Position numbers and translations under genes: made by a program. This document shows, in pieces, positions 18,156 to 32,400 of a stretch of 64,000 bases of DNA (position 1 is the first letter of the stretch; each line of letters opens with the position of its first letter). The notes under the pieces are model-generated. The model worked only from the letters and a program-made list of their open reading frames with translations. It did not search any database and was not told the origin of the DNA. This DNA is from Cyanoderma ruficeps (taxonomy: Eukaryota > Chordata > Aves > Passeriformes > Timaliidae), in assembly GCA_008694505.1 (NCBI GenBank), contig VZDJ01000223.1, forward strand, positions 4,048,272-4,112,271. Direction: 5' to 3'.

Positions 18156-19397
18156 CGTCGCCAGGCCAAAAAGATCCCACCCAAACAGGGAATTAATTTA
18201 ACGAGCCAAACTCTTTGTCCTTTCTGTAGCTGCACAAAAACCAGTGCCACCCTCCCCTGGGCTCCTCCAAGATAAACAACAGCACCAAACTGAGCTAATC
18301 CAGCCTCTAATCCAAAGCTTTCACATCTGAAACGTGAGCAAATATGGAAACATCTGAAACAGACAGCACAGAACTATTTTACAGACTATTAACTCCAAGT
18401 GAAAGAATAAATTCAAGGCTGACACCAAGGCTGCTCACAGGTCACACAAATTCCCTAAATCCACGTGACAAGAATGTGCTGGATTGATGGGCAGGTGACA
18501 CTTGGCTGAAACACCATTGGCAAAAAAGAGACAAAAAAAAAAGTGGATTTGGTAAAAAATGCATTCAACTTATACACACCTGCACAGGAAAGTGGCAAGA
18601 GAATTCTGAGTCCCAAACTGCTCCAAAGCTCAGAGCTCCCAGCCAGCAGCAGGGCTGGGGCTAAATAAATAAAACACCTGAATTTGGGTTTTTCTTTCTT
18701 TTCTGACAGGGAAGTTTCACCCCTGTCAGGTGGTGCTGGAGCTGCAGGAGTTTGCTTTAATCCTGTCCTTTTAATCCCTCATTTCCAGGGCTGTGGTTCC
18801 CTGGGGAGGCAAATGGGATGTCCAGGGCTTTGTGCAGGGTTTGGGCTCCAGTTTTAACTACAAACCCAAAGCTGTGCATTCCTCTGCGACCGATGGGTAC
18901 AAGGGAGGAAGTGAAATCCTGCATAAGGAGTTCACTTCTCCCTATATCAGAAACAAATGGAAACAGATTGTGCCTGAACACACTGATAAACCCTTACCAG
19001 ACACAGCACACATGTTATTGCCTGATAATTACAAACAGTTGAACACACAACTCCAACTTCACCCAGTTTTTCGAGTTTTCTCAGGAAAAACAAAGGTCTT
19101 TTCTAACTTTAAAGTGAAGGTACATAAATGATATGACTTATGAAGCCAATGTCTCAATAAACACATCTCTGTATCTGTCCCTTGCAGAGCAAAATGAACT
19201 GGGAGCAATCTTCAATTTCCCCTTATAAAACTAAAAATGTGATGATAGCTTTGCGTAGAAAAAACCAAAAAAAATAATATCTATTTTTTCAACATACATT
19301 TGTCACATCTAAAGGACCACATATTCTACTCCTCTTAGTGCTTCTGTGCAAACCAAAGGCACCTTTCTTACGGATGAGGCTGTGAATTGGGACCATT

Positions 19398-19403
19398 TTT
19401 ATT
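19398..19403 (-). terminator. Candidate proximal ABCA5 poly(A) signal
   Basis: Minus-strand AATAAA about 950 nt after the stop codon. The downstream sequence is less GT-rich than at 17.36 kb. Confidence 0.3.
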
Positions 19404-20354
19404 TGGGGTTTCACAAAGGGCAGGTGACAAGTGGCCAGGCCGGGCCCTGTGTAACTGCAACCACAACAACGAGGGACTGGGAAACACTGGAGCTCATGAA
19501 TGCACTGGGGCAAGGAAAAAATGCAAACAACTCCAAAGCACTGTGTGTGTATGTGAGTGAGAGCAGCTGGCAGGACACACCTTGTCACAGCCAGGGCAAG
19601 GAGCAGACTCCTCTGAACCGAGACCAGGCAGAGCCACATCCCTGCAAAGCCCTTTTCCCCAGGCAGGGGAAGGAGCAGATCCACTCTGTCCACCCCCTGT
19701 GCCCCCCCAGCACACAGGACAAAGCCCAGTGGCACCCAGGCAGCAGCACAGAGCTGCCAGCCTGCAGGGGAGGGCACTGGCAGTGTCACCAAGTGCCACA
19801 TTTCATCTCCAAAGGAACATTTCCAGGCTGGGGGTGCAGCTCAGGACCCTCCTTGCAGCAGCACAGGGACTCTGCAGTGGTTTCCCCCTCTTTTCCAAGC
19901 AGGTACATCTTCAAGGCAGAGGCAGGGGGGGCTCAGCTGGTGGAGGGGCAGGGCTGGGTGGGCAGGAGGGGCAGCAGAGCCCACCCAGGGGCACGGCCAC
20001 TCCCTGCAAACCGTGGGGCAGGACGCTCCAGCAGCCACCGGCTCTGCTCAGCCACGGGATTTTCCTGCAGGGCAGCCCAACCTCCAGCCCAGCAGAGCCC
20101 AGGGGAGGCAGGTGGGAGCTCCTGCACCAGCCACCAACGCTGGGAGAGGCCCGTGGCAGCACCCAACACAAACCAGGGGCAGGGATTGGGGTCAGCCAGA
20201 GGAGCAGGGGGATGCTCACGGCTCCTGGGGCCTTATTCCCAAGGCCAGGACGGTGGGACACGCTCAGGGCTTCCAAACCCGGCTGTCCTTGCCCACCCCA
20301 GCTCCAGGAGAAGAGAGAGGATGGGGAGCTGGCACCGACAGGAGCACGAGGAGC

Positions 20355-20462
20355 TCAGAAAATGACTCGGTCCTCCTGTGTCCTCTCCCACCACAGGCTG
20401 CTGTTGAGGGTGCCAAAGCTGCTGTCCTCCTCCTCCTGCTCCTTAGCGAGCTCCACAAACAC
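20355..20462 (-). CDS. ABCA5: ABCA5 coding exon 38 (stop codon)
   Basis: Residues 1614-1648: [20 protein letters not shown], then [15 protein letters not shown] and TGA (20357-20355). The tail is nearly identical to that of human ABCA5. Confidence 0.97.
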   Translation of the reverse strand: MFVELAKEQEEEDSSFGTLNSSLWWERTQEDRVIF

Positions 20463-23400
20463 CTGGAAAACATGGAAAAGACCCCCATGGCCTGTGAAGG
20501 AACTTCCTTGGGTCACAAATACAACTCTTGCTAAAATCCTCAAGAGTATTCAATGTATTGCTTCATCTCTGAGTAAGACTTTTCTAGTGTTTTGAGGTTT
20601 TTTTTCTCCTTGCTAAGACATTTTTAGTATTTTGAGGTTTTTCTCACTACTACTACCCTCCCACCTCTCCTCTTCAAGAGCACAGTGAAAAGGAAGTGCA
20701 ACACTGAAGGAGGTTGATTGTCAGCAGTAAAGGATATTAATTGTCAGCAGTAATTAATCCCCAATAAGCAATTATAAGTGTCAGCTTCACCCTCCTTCCA
20801 GCTACCAACAGCAAGTGCATGTTCTTGGAATGAATCAGAGCAGCTTTTCCACTCATACCCCACATTTGCTTTCTTCCAGTCACTGCAGTTGGCATCTTAT
20901 TTTTAGAGGGGAAAACAGGAATAAAGAGGAGCTGGAGAGCTGGCAGATGTGATTCGCTTTGCAAAAAGGGAATTTAGTTTCCCAAAAGTGCCCCAACAGG
21001 CATCAGCAAAGCCTGAGAGCAGAGCTTGGGGGATGAGCTGCCTGCACAGGGCTCGTCATCATGGAATCATGGAATGCTCTGGGCTGGAAGGGAGAATAAA
21101 TCCCATCCCATCTCTGCCATGGGCAGAGACACCTTCCACTGTCCCAGGCTGCTCCAAGCCCTGTCCAGCCTGGCCTTGGACACTTCCAGGGATGTGGCAA
21201 CCACAGCTGCTCTGGGAATTCCATCCCAGCCCCACCCTGCCCTCACAGGGAGGAATTCCTGCCCAACATCCCATCCATCCCTGCCCTCTGACACCTTCAC
21301 CTGGCAGGGTGTGCACTCACAAACCAGAATTTAACACACCTGTTCCAGGGTTGCTTGAGAAAAGCTGTAGTCCTCGATGTTGAAGGCGTGTTTTACTGGT
21401 GAAAGAATCAGTAAGGGCAGATTTAGGCACACTTTACTTACTCTGGATTTCACAAGAAACACAGTTGGGGACAACATCAATCAAAGAAAATGAAATTAAA
21501 TAAATTAGGAACAGAAATGGAGCAGTGACATCACATGGCAGAAGTGTCAGTTATGGGAGACAAAAGGATTTGTGTGTGTGATGTAAGGCAAGTGCCTCAT
21601 TACCTTCCTCCAGCTTGGAAAAAGAATGCGAAAGCGACTGTACGTCTTCTTTAGGAATTTTGTACGCCAGGATGGAAGCAAAACTGGAACAAAGAAGCAA
21701 AGCAAATTTGGCTTCAAGCAAAATCACTCAAAGTAAAAAACATTAATACCCCGTGGAATGGATTTCAACTCCTTTTCTGAAGGTTACTGCAGGCACTTTG
21801 TCACGATCACACAGGAGAAGGGGAATGACGCAGCTCCAGGTGCATCAGCTGAGACCCCCTGAGACTGCTGGAAGTTCATGCTCTTCCACTCAGATTCAAT
21901 CATTTTTATTCTGCTTACTCATGGCAGAGTTCCTTCCTGGAACCCCCAGAGCCCTGAGGTTTTGGATTTCAGCTGAGCTGGGAGGTCCCAGCAGGTCCTG
22001 GAAGTTTGAATCACGCAGCCGTTGCCGCAAGCCCTGCTGCAGCACAGGGAGCTGCTGTGCCCTGCACATCTGCTGCTGCACTGGGAGCTCCCCTCCCTCC
22101 CTCCCACCTCCCACCTTGGAGGAAGGATCCCACTCATGATCCCTCAAGGATCACAGAGCTCTGGATGCCTGCAGTGCCCTGGGTGGAGTCTCTGCAGTCA
22201 CCGAGCCAAACCCTCGGGTCCCTCGGGCACAAACGCGGAGCCGCGGCTGGAACAGCAGCCAGCCCACCCTGGAGCTGAGAGCCCCAGAGAGCTCAGGCAC
22301 TTCCAGGTAAGGGCAGTGAGTCAGAGACTCGGATTTCAGCCCTTTCCCGGGGGCCCTGACCCAGGAGGAAGCTGTCAGGCAACAGCTATGCAGAAATCCA
22401 GTTTTGCTTCCTCTGAGCCAAACATCTGCGTGGGCTCCCGGCCCCCGCCCTGGCAGCCCGGGCTCTGCTGCCTTCCACATCCCTTCCTTTTTTTTCATTC
22501 TTCGTTTTTTTGGGGTTTTTTTTGAAGCTGTGTGTAAATATTTACATTCCTTCCCCCAGTGCCAAGGGGCTGCTGTGAGATCAGAGGCTTTTATTAACAT
22601 CAGTATTTCCTGTCAGGCCTCACCTTTCCTGGCGATTGGCGTTGGGGAAGATGTGCAGAATTTGGCTCTGCAGATACTCCACCTGCTGCACATCTGCTGT
22701 TTCCCTTAACTTCATCTCCAGGAAGTATCCTCTGCCAAACTTGCTCTTCAGGTGTTGGACAGTACCTATACACCTACAAATTACAGACAGAAAACATGAG
22801 GTGTGCTCAAGAGCAGCCTGACCTCAAACAGATCCTTTTTGCTGGTAAAGATGGATTCTGCTCCAAATTCAGGGCACCAAATTTATCTGAATTTTCAGAG
22901 AAATACATCCCAGATGCCTCCTGGCCCAGGGGAGATCTTGGGGGTACCTGAGCTGCCCTGACACCAGGATGGCCACACGGTCACAGACAGCATCTGCCTC
23001 CTCCATGTAGTGCGTGGTGAGGATCGCTGCTCTCTCCTTGTTTTTAAAGGCTGCTCGGATGGCCCGCCTGCAAAACACAACCCAAACCACCCCTGGGCAA
23101 AAGCACTTGGCAGGGAACAGCAAATCCTGCCTTGGTAGGAAAGGAGGGCTCTGATGGACTCTGATTTATGGATTAATGCTACTCCCACAGCAACAGTTAA
23201 CACCTGAATTTCCTAAAGGCAGCTCCAATCTGTATTCCTCATGTTGTTTTAAGGATTTCTTTCAACTTTCAGGCCTGTAACTCCCAAATTGTTCTGGGAG
23301 AGGACACAGCTGCACTGCAGCTGGCAGGCAGGTTGGGCTGATCCTCCCCTCCTTGTGAGAGCCCACCTGCAGTCCTGTGTCCAGCTCTGGAGCTCCCAAC

Positions 23401-26400
23401 GCAGGAGGAGCTGCTGGAGAGAGTCCAGAGGAGGCCACGGAGATGCTCCAAGGGCTGGAGCACTTCTGCCATGGATACAGGCTGAGTGTTGGTGGGTGAT
23501 CAATCCAAAGAGAAGCTCTGGGGAGACCTCAGAGCCTTTTCCAGGGCTTGGGACAAGGGATGGAGGGACAGCAAGCAGGGAATGGCTTCCCACTGCCACA
23601 GGGCACGGTTAGATGGGATATTAATCAGAAATTAATCTGCTTGAGTGGAAGATATCCCTGCCCACAGCAGGGGGGTGCAACTGGATGATCTTCATGGAGC
23701 CTTCCCACCCAATTTTCACAGGGAATACCGTGTGTGTGGCTGTCCCTGGTGCCAGCAGGGATATCCCAGCCCCCAGGGCAGGCTGGTGCCCAGCACTCAC
23801 CACATGTGCTGCTTGGCTTTGGGGTCCATCCCTGTGGAGGGCTCGTCCAGCAGCGTCACCCGCGGGTTGCCCAACATGCTGAGGGCAAAGCAGAGCTGGG
23901 GGGCAAAGGCAGAGGGGCAGGGTGAGCACAGGGAGGGTCCTGGGGAGCCCCAGAGTGACCCCAGAGCCCCCCCATACCTTGCGTTTCAGCCCCATTCCCA
24001 ACTTCTTCGTGGTCTTCTGCAGGTGGTCCTTTAGATCCAGCACGCTGGAGATGCTGGGGAGGGAAGGACCAGGGGGGAAAGGTTGGGAAGGGGATGGTTT
24101 GGCTTTCCCCTCAGCAGGGAATGCAAACCAGCTCCTTTTGAAGGGTTCAGTTACAAATATTCGTGTGTCAGGTACAAAAAAAAAGGCAGAGCAAAAAGCA
24201 GAATTGGAGCTCCCATCCAAAACCACCATCCTGGAGGAGCCGTGGTGACAACACAGGAACAGCTCCAAGGCCAGGACTGCAGCTGCTGAAAAGGTCACTG
24301 TTAGTACTCAAAAACCTTTAAAAAAACCTAAAAAAAACCCCAACATGCATCAAAATTAAAAATCCCAACTGAATTTTGTCTGCATGAACCTTCATCTCTT
24401 CACCTACAGATTCTCAATCATGGAATTTCAACTGAGCTTGAACCAAAACTTAAATGAAAAGAAAAATTGCATTAGGAACCATCTGTCCTGGAGGAGCCTT
24501 GGTGACAACACAGAAACACCTCCAAGCCAGGACCCCCCAGCCTTGCAGCTTCTACAAAGGGTCACTGTTAGTACTTCATGACCTTAAAAAAAAAAACCTT
24601 CAAAAAAGCATGAATCAAAATCAAAAATAAAATAAAAAAAAGCTCAAAACTTCAAGATTTCTGCACTGAACTTACTCACCGCTTGACGACTTCTTTAACA
24701 TCAGACTGGCTCATGCCTTTGATAGCACCATAAATCTCAAAATGTTCCTGCAGTGTGATGTCTGGCCAGAGAGGGTTGGTTTGAGGACAGTACCCCACGA
24801 ATTTCACCGAGCCATCCTCGCTGCTCAGCCCCAAGGAATCGTCTCCCATCAGAACCTGGGAGGAAAACGCCCAGGATATTACAAATTTCCAAACTCTTCT
24901 GGCATGGTTTTAGCAAAATGCCCTCAGGAGTGCTCAAAATAATAACAATAAAATTGAATTATGGGTCGATTTTTTGTGCACCTGTAGTGTGGAACATACC
25001 TGCCCACTGGTTGGCTCAATCTCTCCAACAAGCATATTAATTAATGTGCTTTTCCCAGCTCCGTTGGGTCCCAACAAACCCAGGATTTCCCCTAAAAAAA
25101 GGACAACACAAACATTGCCCACGAGAGCAGCCAAATGGTTCCAAGAGTCGTTTTTTTTATAAATAAAACAGCTCAACAGCAAGCAGCTGCACTCCAACCT
25201 TTCTTCACGCAGAGGGAAACGTGTTTGGTTGCCACTTTCTTTATTTTCCTCCCCAGAAGGAATTCCTTCCTCTCATCAAACTCTTTGTGCAGGCTGCTGA
25301 CCAGGATCGCTGGCATCTGGCACAAGAAGAGGGGAAGTGGCTGCAGATCCCAGCAAACCCCCAGATGTGGGGTTTTGGGGGGAGGAAGGCTTTTTTGGGG
25401 GGGAGTGAGGCTTCACCTCCTCACTCCTGGGGCTGCTCAGGATCTCCTTGACCCGCAGCCTCTCCGCCTTCACATCCTCATCCTCGTTCTCCTCGTGAGG
25501 GACATCTGGGAACTTCCAGGGCTTGGCTTTGGTGAAACATTTTCTGGAAGGGAGGGGAAAGCAGCTCGAGGGCTCTGCTCAGCTCTCAGCTGAGGCTGGC
25601 TCAGGGCCTTGGTGCTCAAAGCAGATTTGCAGATTCCTGCAGCTCGTCCCAGAGCTCGTGGACTGTCCCTGTGTCACCTCCCTGCTGAGCTCTTTGGGGG
25701 GTGCAGCGCCCCTGGCCATGCAATGGCAATTCCCTTGTTTTTACACACAGGGAACATCCCTCTAAAATTCCTGATTTTGCAGTGATGTAACTGGAAAGGA
25801 AATAAAACCCCCCATTTCTGCACCTCAGTGACAATTTCTGACGGGAAATCATGGAAGATATTTTATTTCTTCCACTGCACTCCCCAGCTGAACCACCAGC
25901 AGCCCCTTCCAGTTTCTTTGGACAACGTCTTGGGAGAAACAGAACCACTGCAGAGACTCACCTGAAGAAAGGATCTTCTCTCACTGTCCTCCCTCCGTTC
26001 TTGAGCTCGAAGCAGCGCAGCAGGAACAGCCACACCACACACTGCAGGTAGGGCTGGGGCAGACAGAAACCACCCTGGTCAGCCTGGGGACCCTGGGGGT
26101 GACCCCACCACAGCCACGAGGGACAAGAGGCTCCAGCCCTGCACCACCACACAACTGCTGGCGTTGCCAAAAGGAATAGGAATTGTTTGGGGTTTTTGTG
26201 CAGAGAAGGGACTGTCCCTGCTCTGCAGCTCTTGCTCCGTCAGCAGGGATTCCCATGATAATCATAATTAATGCTGATTAATAATTAATCAGGCCATAGG
26301 GGCAGCAGGTTGGACACAGCAGCTTTCCTGACTCTGTTTGTGCTGCAGGCTCAGCACCAGGGCAGGTCTTTACTGATGAAGATGATGGGCAGGAGGGGAT

Positions 26401-29400
26401 CCCAGCAGGAACCACAGTTGCCTACAGAAAAGGGGGAAGTTTTCCCAGTTCTAAAGCCAGAGATTCCAATGCCATGCTCACAGCCAACACTGCCACCAGC
26501 AGCCGGTCCCAGGGGTCGTGGAAACCCCCACTCTCACTCTTGCTTTTCCATGAGACCTGGGAATTCAGGGAAAAAAACGTGGTCAGGTAAACCATCACGT
26601 TCAGAGACTCCATTTGCTACTCTGTGCTTCCATCTCAGCCGTTCAGGCTGTGCTGCTCAAGCACTTCTGAGCTCTCCAAAAAAAATGCAACAACTCCATC
26701 CAAACCCTGGGGCTGCTGCTGCTTTCAGGCCACCCAGTCCCCATTAACCCAATCAAGTGGGTCTGTTCACTGAGGTGGGTTTCCTTGGAATATCATAGAA
26801 TCATGGAATGGTTTGGGTTGGAAGAGCCCTCAAAGCCCATCTCATTCCACCCCCTGTTGCTCCAAGCCCCAATGCCCAACCTGGCCTTGGACACTTCCAG
26901 GGATCCCGGGGCAGCCCCAGCTGCTCTGGGAATTCCATCCCTGCCCCACCCCACCCTCACAGGGAGGAATTTCTTCCCAAAATCCAACCTAACCCTACTC
27001 TCTGTCAGCTTGGAGCCATTCCCCCTTGTCCTGTCACTCCACCCCTCGTTAAAAGTCCCTCTCCATCTTTCTCCCTCCACTCAGAGGAAGGAAATTCCAC
27101 GGAAAACTTGCTGCTTTCCCCATTTTAAAACCAAACCACTTGGCATCATCGGGAAAAAAGGTGATTTTCCCCCAGGCAGTTGTTATTCCCCACGTGTTCA
27201 AGGCACCCACCCAAGGCCAGCCATCTCCAAGGGCTCTGGAAAGGATCCCTGGAGCCCTCTTACCTTTATAAAACAAATCAGGCAGCCAATGAGGGGATAA
27301 ATAGGAATGAAGATGGAGAAGACATAATGCAGGACGGTGGTCACCAGGTAATGGTCCAGGAAAAAGGAGACTTCAGTGACAACTGTGCACAGCAAGGCTG
27401 TCTGTACCAAAGAAAAAGGCAAAAAAAAGTTCATTTTCATCCACTTCAGACTCTCTAAGCATAAGTTGATTTATTTAAGGCACTTTTTTTTAAAGCTTTT
27501 TATCACTCAGGGTGTGGCAGTGAGTGAGAGATTGGTACAAGTTTCCCATTTGCTGTGCATCAGGGACACAGAGTTCAACAAAATAATTGGGATTTTTTTT
27601 TGGAGATCACCGATGTTCCCACTTATCCCAGCTCCAGGCCAAGTCACTCACCACTGAAAATATAAATGACCAGAATTCCTTTGTGTTCTGGACTTTTCTG
27701 AAGGTGAAGGAGACCACGTAGGTGAAGAGCACGACTGAGGGCACGTAACCAATCAGGCAAAAAATCTGCAGAGACAGGAAAGGTCTCTCAGGAAAATGTG
27801 AGGCAGGAATATTTTTTTTTTTTGCATAAGGATCAACTGGAATTACCTCAGTGTGATACAGAACTCTGGATTCATCTTTGCTACTTTATTTGATGTATTT
27901 TGGTGCATAGAGCATGTATTATTAAAGACACAAATTAAATAATGTGTAGCGAGGCAAAAACTTCCCCCTCTTCAGTTTCCTTTAAACTCTTTCCCATTTT
28001 TTTTTTAATTATTTTGTAACACAGGCTCTCATAAATGCTGACCTCGAGGCTCTGGCAAATGCTAAGAATTCCACCATTTTTACAGAAATTCAAACAAGGG
28101 TGAAAAACCAGCCCTGCAGCCACATCCCAAACCTGCTTAAGCCTGGAAAAGCAGCTGGGAAAAGCTGATTCCTCTCAATCCCAGCCAGGATCACAGGGAA
28201 GCTCTCTCTGAATATCAAAGACACGAAGCCTTGTGCTCTCCTCCCTTCAATCCCATCTGCAGCTCCCTGCAGAGATGGGCTCTGCTCAAAGTCACCGTGC
28301 CCTTGTCACCAGCAGCAAACAGAGCAATTACCAATCACAGAGCACAAAGCAGGAAGAAAAGAGCATTTCCTTGGAAAATCCTGCTGCTTTAAGAATCACC
28401 AAGGCTGGAAAAGAGCTTTGAGATGTGAGTCCAGCCTGTGACCAAGCAGACCAAAGGCCATTCCTTAAATAATTCCAAGGACAGAGACTCCAGCACCTCC
28501 CTGGACAGCCCCTTCCAGTCCCAACCACCCTTTCGGTGAAGAGATCCTTCCTGTGCCCAACCTAAACCTCCCCTGGTGCTGCTTTATTTTATTCCAGCCC
28601 TGAATGGAAACTCCCAACTTGGAGCCATTTTCCCCATGCAGAATACTCTGCCTTTGTGCCAGGGGGAAAAAAATTCAGCTGAATCAAGTAAGGAAAAGAA
28701 AAGGAAAGGAGGTAACCCTGGTGTCAGCCCAGCCCAGACTCACCACAGCCAGGAACTTGCCCACGTAGAAATAAACGCCGTAGTGGAAGGCGAAGAGGCT
28801 GCCGATCATCAGGATGAGGATGAAGAAGAACAGAGGCAGATCCACCACAGCCTGGCCAGTCCAGTAAGCTGAGGGATAGAGCCCTGCAATCTTCAGCTGG
28901 GTGTAAGCCTTGATCTGCAGCAGGGGAGGAGAGCACAGCGTTAATCACCTGTTAATTAAGACGAACATTGCGCGAATCCATCCCTGTGTCATTGCCAAGC
29001 TCAGCTCTGCACAGAAAAGCTTTTCCCCAAATCTGCTGCACCCCAGTGCCACCCACGGCATTGTTTCAAAGCCCTCTTTGGATCCTCCCCCAAATCCCAG
29101 GATCTGTGACTCCCCGTGGGTCTCTGCAGGGACACCTGGGCGTTGTCACCTTGTGGTTCTCCGCGTTGTCCATGGCGAAGTAGGGCGGCATCCCCGTGAT
29201 GATGATCCCCAGTAACACGGCTTCAAAATAGATCTCCAGCCTGAAAATGGTGTCTGGAAGATCCTGGGATAGAAATCACACTCATTCAATGCCAAAATGT
29301 GACCGAAAAAATGCCACATTAGGGGTTGGAACGCGGTGGTACAGGGTGAATGCTAAAATAAAAAGTCTGTGCATGTCAAGATCACCTGAGCTGCAGCAGG

Positions 29401-32400
29401 AGGAAAACCACCTGAAACACCTGTGGAAGTTTTGGGATTATTTATATGAGGAATAAATAATAACTGAAGAACTTTCAGAGCATTTATCTCCTGCAGCAGG
29501 TCCTCTCCTCTCCCAAAGGCCTCTCCAGCTCTGCACAGACCAAGAAGTGCAGGCAACCTTCAACAAACTCATAATGAATTAATTCACAGGATCATGGAAT
29601 GGTTTGGGTTGGAAATAACCACAGGGATCATCTCATTCCAAACCCCAACTCCTTCCACTAGACTGGGTTGCTCCAAGCCCCACCCACCCTTTAATTCCTG
29701 ACATAACTTCCTCTTCCCAAGCCCCTTTTTCCTCCCCTTCCACAAATTGCCAGCACCTTTCACATCTTCATAAGCCCAGCAGACAGTCCCAACCAGCTTT
29801 TCCCTTGGTTTGTGGGGTGTTTCTGCACTCCCCCTCCCACCCAGGGATGCTCTGCCCTCTCCCCAATGTTCCAGGGTGATTTTTTGGGAGCTGCTCACCT
29901 GAATCAAGGGGTTGCTCCAGATCTGGATGCTCTCAGTCACGTTCAAACTGCCCAGGAGAAGGTTGCTGATAACATTCATCAAAACTGGCAGGGAATGCAC
30001 CATGGTCCTGTTGAACACGATGTTGAAAACATAATTCTAGGAAGGAAAATACGTGCTGCATTAATCCTTGTGCCCTGAGAGGGCTCTCCTTAATTAAACC
30101 TGAACGTTGGGATAAACCTTTGCATAACCAAGTGCTTTGCAGGAGACTCTGGGCTGCTCAGGGCTGCTTGTCACACACAGCTCTGCTCTCAGAGAAGGAA
30201 TTCTTGGGAATAAATTCCCAGCATGTTTCAGGGAGCAGCGACGCTCTGACAAACGGCACTGCAGACAATCACAGCCTGGCAAACAAAACACACAAGGAGC
30301 TGCTCCGGGGTGATGCTGCTAATGGATTTCAAACCAGACAGGCAAAGATGTGCAGGGGCTGCACTGTCACGCTGATGGCAGCAGTGTCAGGGAATAAAAA
30401 TGGGAACAAGAGGCAGAGCTGGCACGTCGTGAAGCAGTTCCCTTGCTGGGGATTAAATATGATCCCAAAGTCGAGACCTTCGTGTCACTGTGAACACACA
30501 CAGCCCAAGAAACTGATTTTTCTTTACACATGAGAGCACCATGGAATTATCCTTCTGTCAAACTGTACTTCAAGTACAAATAAAAAAAAAAATCATTAAA
30601 AATTCCTCTGCCAGGCATCCTGTGATGGAGAATGTTTCCCCTGGCTTTCTGTGTCCTTGTGGGGAAGAAAAAGGGATGGAAGTTTGATTTGCCTATTGTA
30701 ATTATAATTATGGGAGAACATTTATTTTGCTGAGATTCCCACTCTGTCCTCTTTGCAGCCTCCTGTATAAGCAACGTTATGTGATATTATTTGATTCCAG
30801 TGAATCCAGAGCTGCTTTTCAGGTAAGAATTTCACAAGCCAGCCCCAGCAGCTGCTCCTTGGGCAAGGGTGCCTTACCTGCCTGGACTCGAGGGCAAACA
30901 CGTTCAGAGCTGCACTGTGAGGTGCCACTGAGACATAATCACTGTCATTGAACAGCTCCCAGAGGATGTTCATGCTCCCCAGGGAGTGCACAATGTCACT
31001 GAGCTCCGTCTCTGGGGACAGAAAACAACATGGAACCACTTCAGCCAGAGGAGACCTTCAGGGTGATCAAATCCAGCCACTCCCCACCCCTCAGCCATGT
31101 CCCCAAGTGTCACATCTCCCTGTCTTTTAAATCCCTCCTCATCACCAGCCTGGAGTGTTTCACACAGAATTATCCATGCACAGCTCCAACAGGTGCTGGT
31201 CTTCAAGCTCTGTGCCCTGTCCAGCATCTCCTGCCTGGTTAACCTGGCCTTAAACATCTGGGAATTCCTTTTAATATCTATATAAACATGTATTTTTATA
31301 GATATAAAGTGCAGGTGCTGGTTTTGACTGCCTGGGTTCCTGCTGGGCACTTTTTTAAAACACCCTCAGCTGAAACAAAAAGGAATTTTCCCAGATGTTT
31401 TATTTTACAGCAGGGTTTTAATGTTGACTTATCTCAATGTTTCTGGCCACTTCTTTCACCCAAATCATCTTCTGACACAGCAAGAACAATGTCATGGGGA
31501 GGGGAAGAGGACCTCCAAACCCAACCCCATGGCACAAACTGACAGTTTACCACTTGGAAACTTTTCATCTGGGTTAATTCCAGGGGAAAAAATTCATTCC
31601 CAACCCCAAAAACCGGGACAAGTGGAGGAGACAGGAGGTGCTGCCCTACCTGTGGAGTTCTGCAGCAGGAGCCGACTCCTGTACTTGTGATAGTTCTCTC
31701 CAGGCTTCAGCAAGTACAAATCTGGGGAGAGTTTGATAGCAGCTACAGCGTTTTTGATGATGTGGTGTATGAAAAACAACAAAATCTGAACGACAAGGAA
31801 AATGAGGAAAAGCAGCAACCTGAAAAGAAATAAAAAGTTTGGGGTTTATTGCAATTCAGTGAAAGGCGAGCCAGTTTTATGTGCATGCTGTTTAAAAAAA
31901 AAACATCTCCCTCACCCCCCAAAAAAGCATTTATTAGCAGAAATTACAGCTCCACTGTAAAAAAATTGCTGGTTTTTTAAATGTAACTATGGGGAAGAGG
32001 AAGGATGAGCTTTCCCTGGTGTCATTCAGGCAGGTTTGGGGACTCACACACAAAGGAGAAGCTGCAGTACTCACATAACTCTGACACATTTGTTCTCCCG
32101 TTTCAGGCTGAGGAAATGCACTTTGGCTATGGTGGAAACCTGCTTCTTCCACAGGGCTGAGCTGCCCATGGCTGGTGCCTTGGCCTCAGACAGCATCAGC
32201 AGGCTCTGCTCCATGTCGTCCAGGGACTTGGTGTCCACCTCCTCCTGCGCCTGCTGCGAGTGGAACACGCTGTAATCTGAAACGGGGCAGAGAAATCCCA
32301 GGGGTTGGGAAATGGGAGAGGAGTGGAGCTGGGGCCAGAGACTCCTTGGTCCTCCTGTTGAAGAAGTCACCTCACCCCATCCCCATCCCAATCCCCATCC

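Larger units (their letters stand above)
17340..20354 (-). other. ABCA5: Probable ABCA5 3' UTR
   Basis: The stretch from the stop codon to the candidate poly(A) signal lacks recognisable CR1 or LTR insertions, unlike the introns. No coding exon of the left gene was found in it. The extent is inferred, not shown; a nearer end at 19.4 kb is possible. Confidence 0.45.

Noticed and set aside
19346..20595. Two overlapping plus-strand open frames of 339 and 337 codons
   Set aside because: They are in different frames, low in complexity and rich in Ala, Gly, Pro, Gln and Ser, with no recognisable domain. They lie antisense to the last ABCA5 exon and its 3' UTR in a GC-rich, stop-poor stretch. An antisense noncoding transcript is possible, but there is no evidence for a protein.
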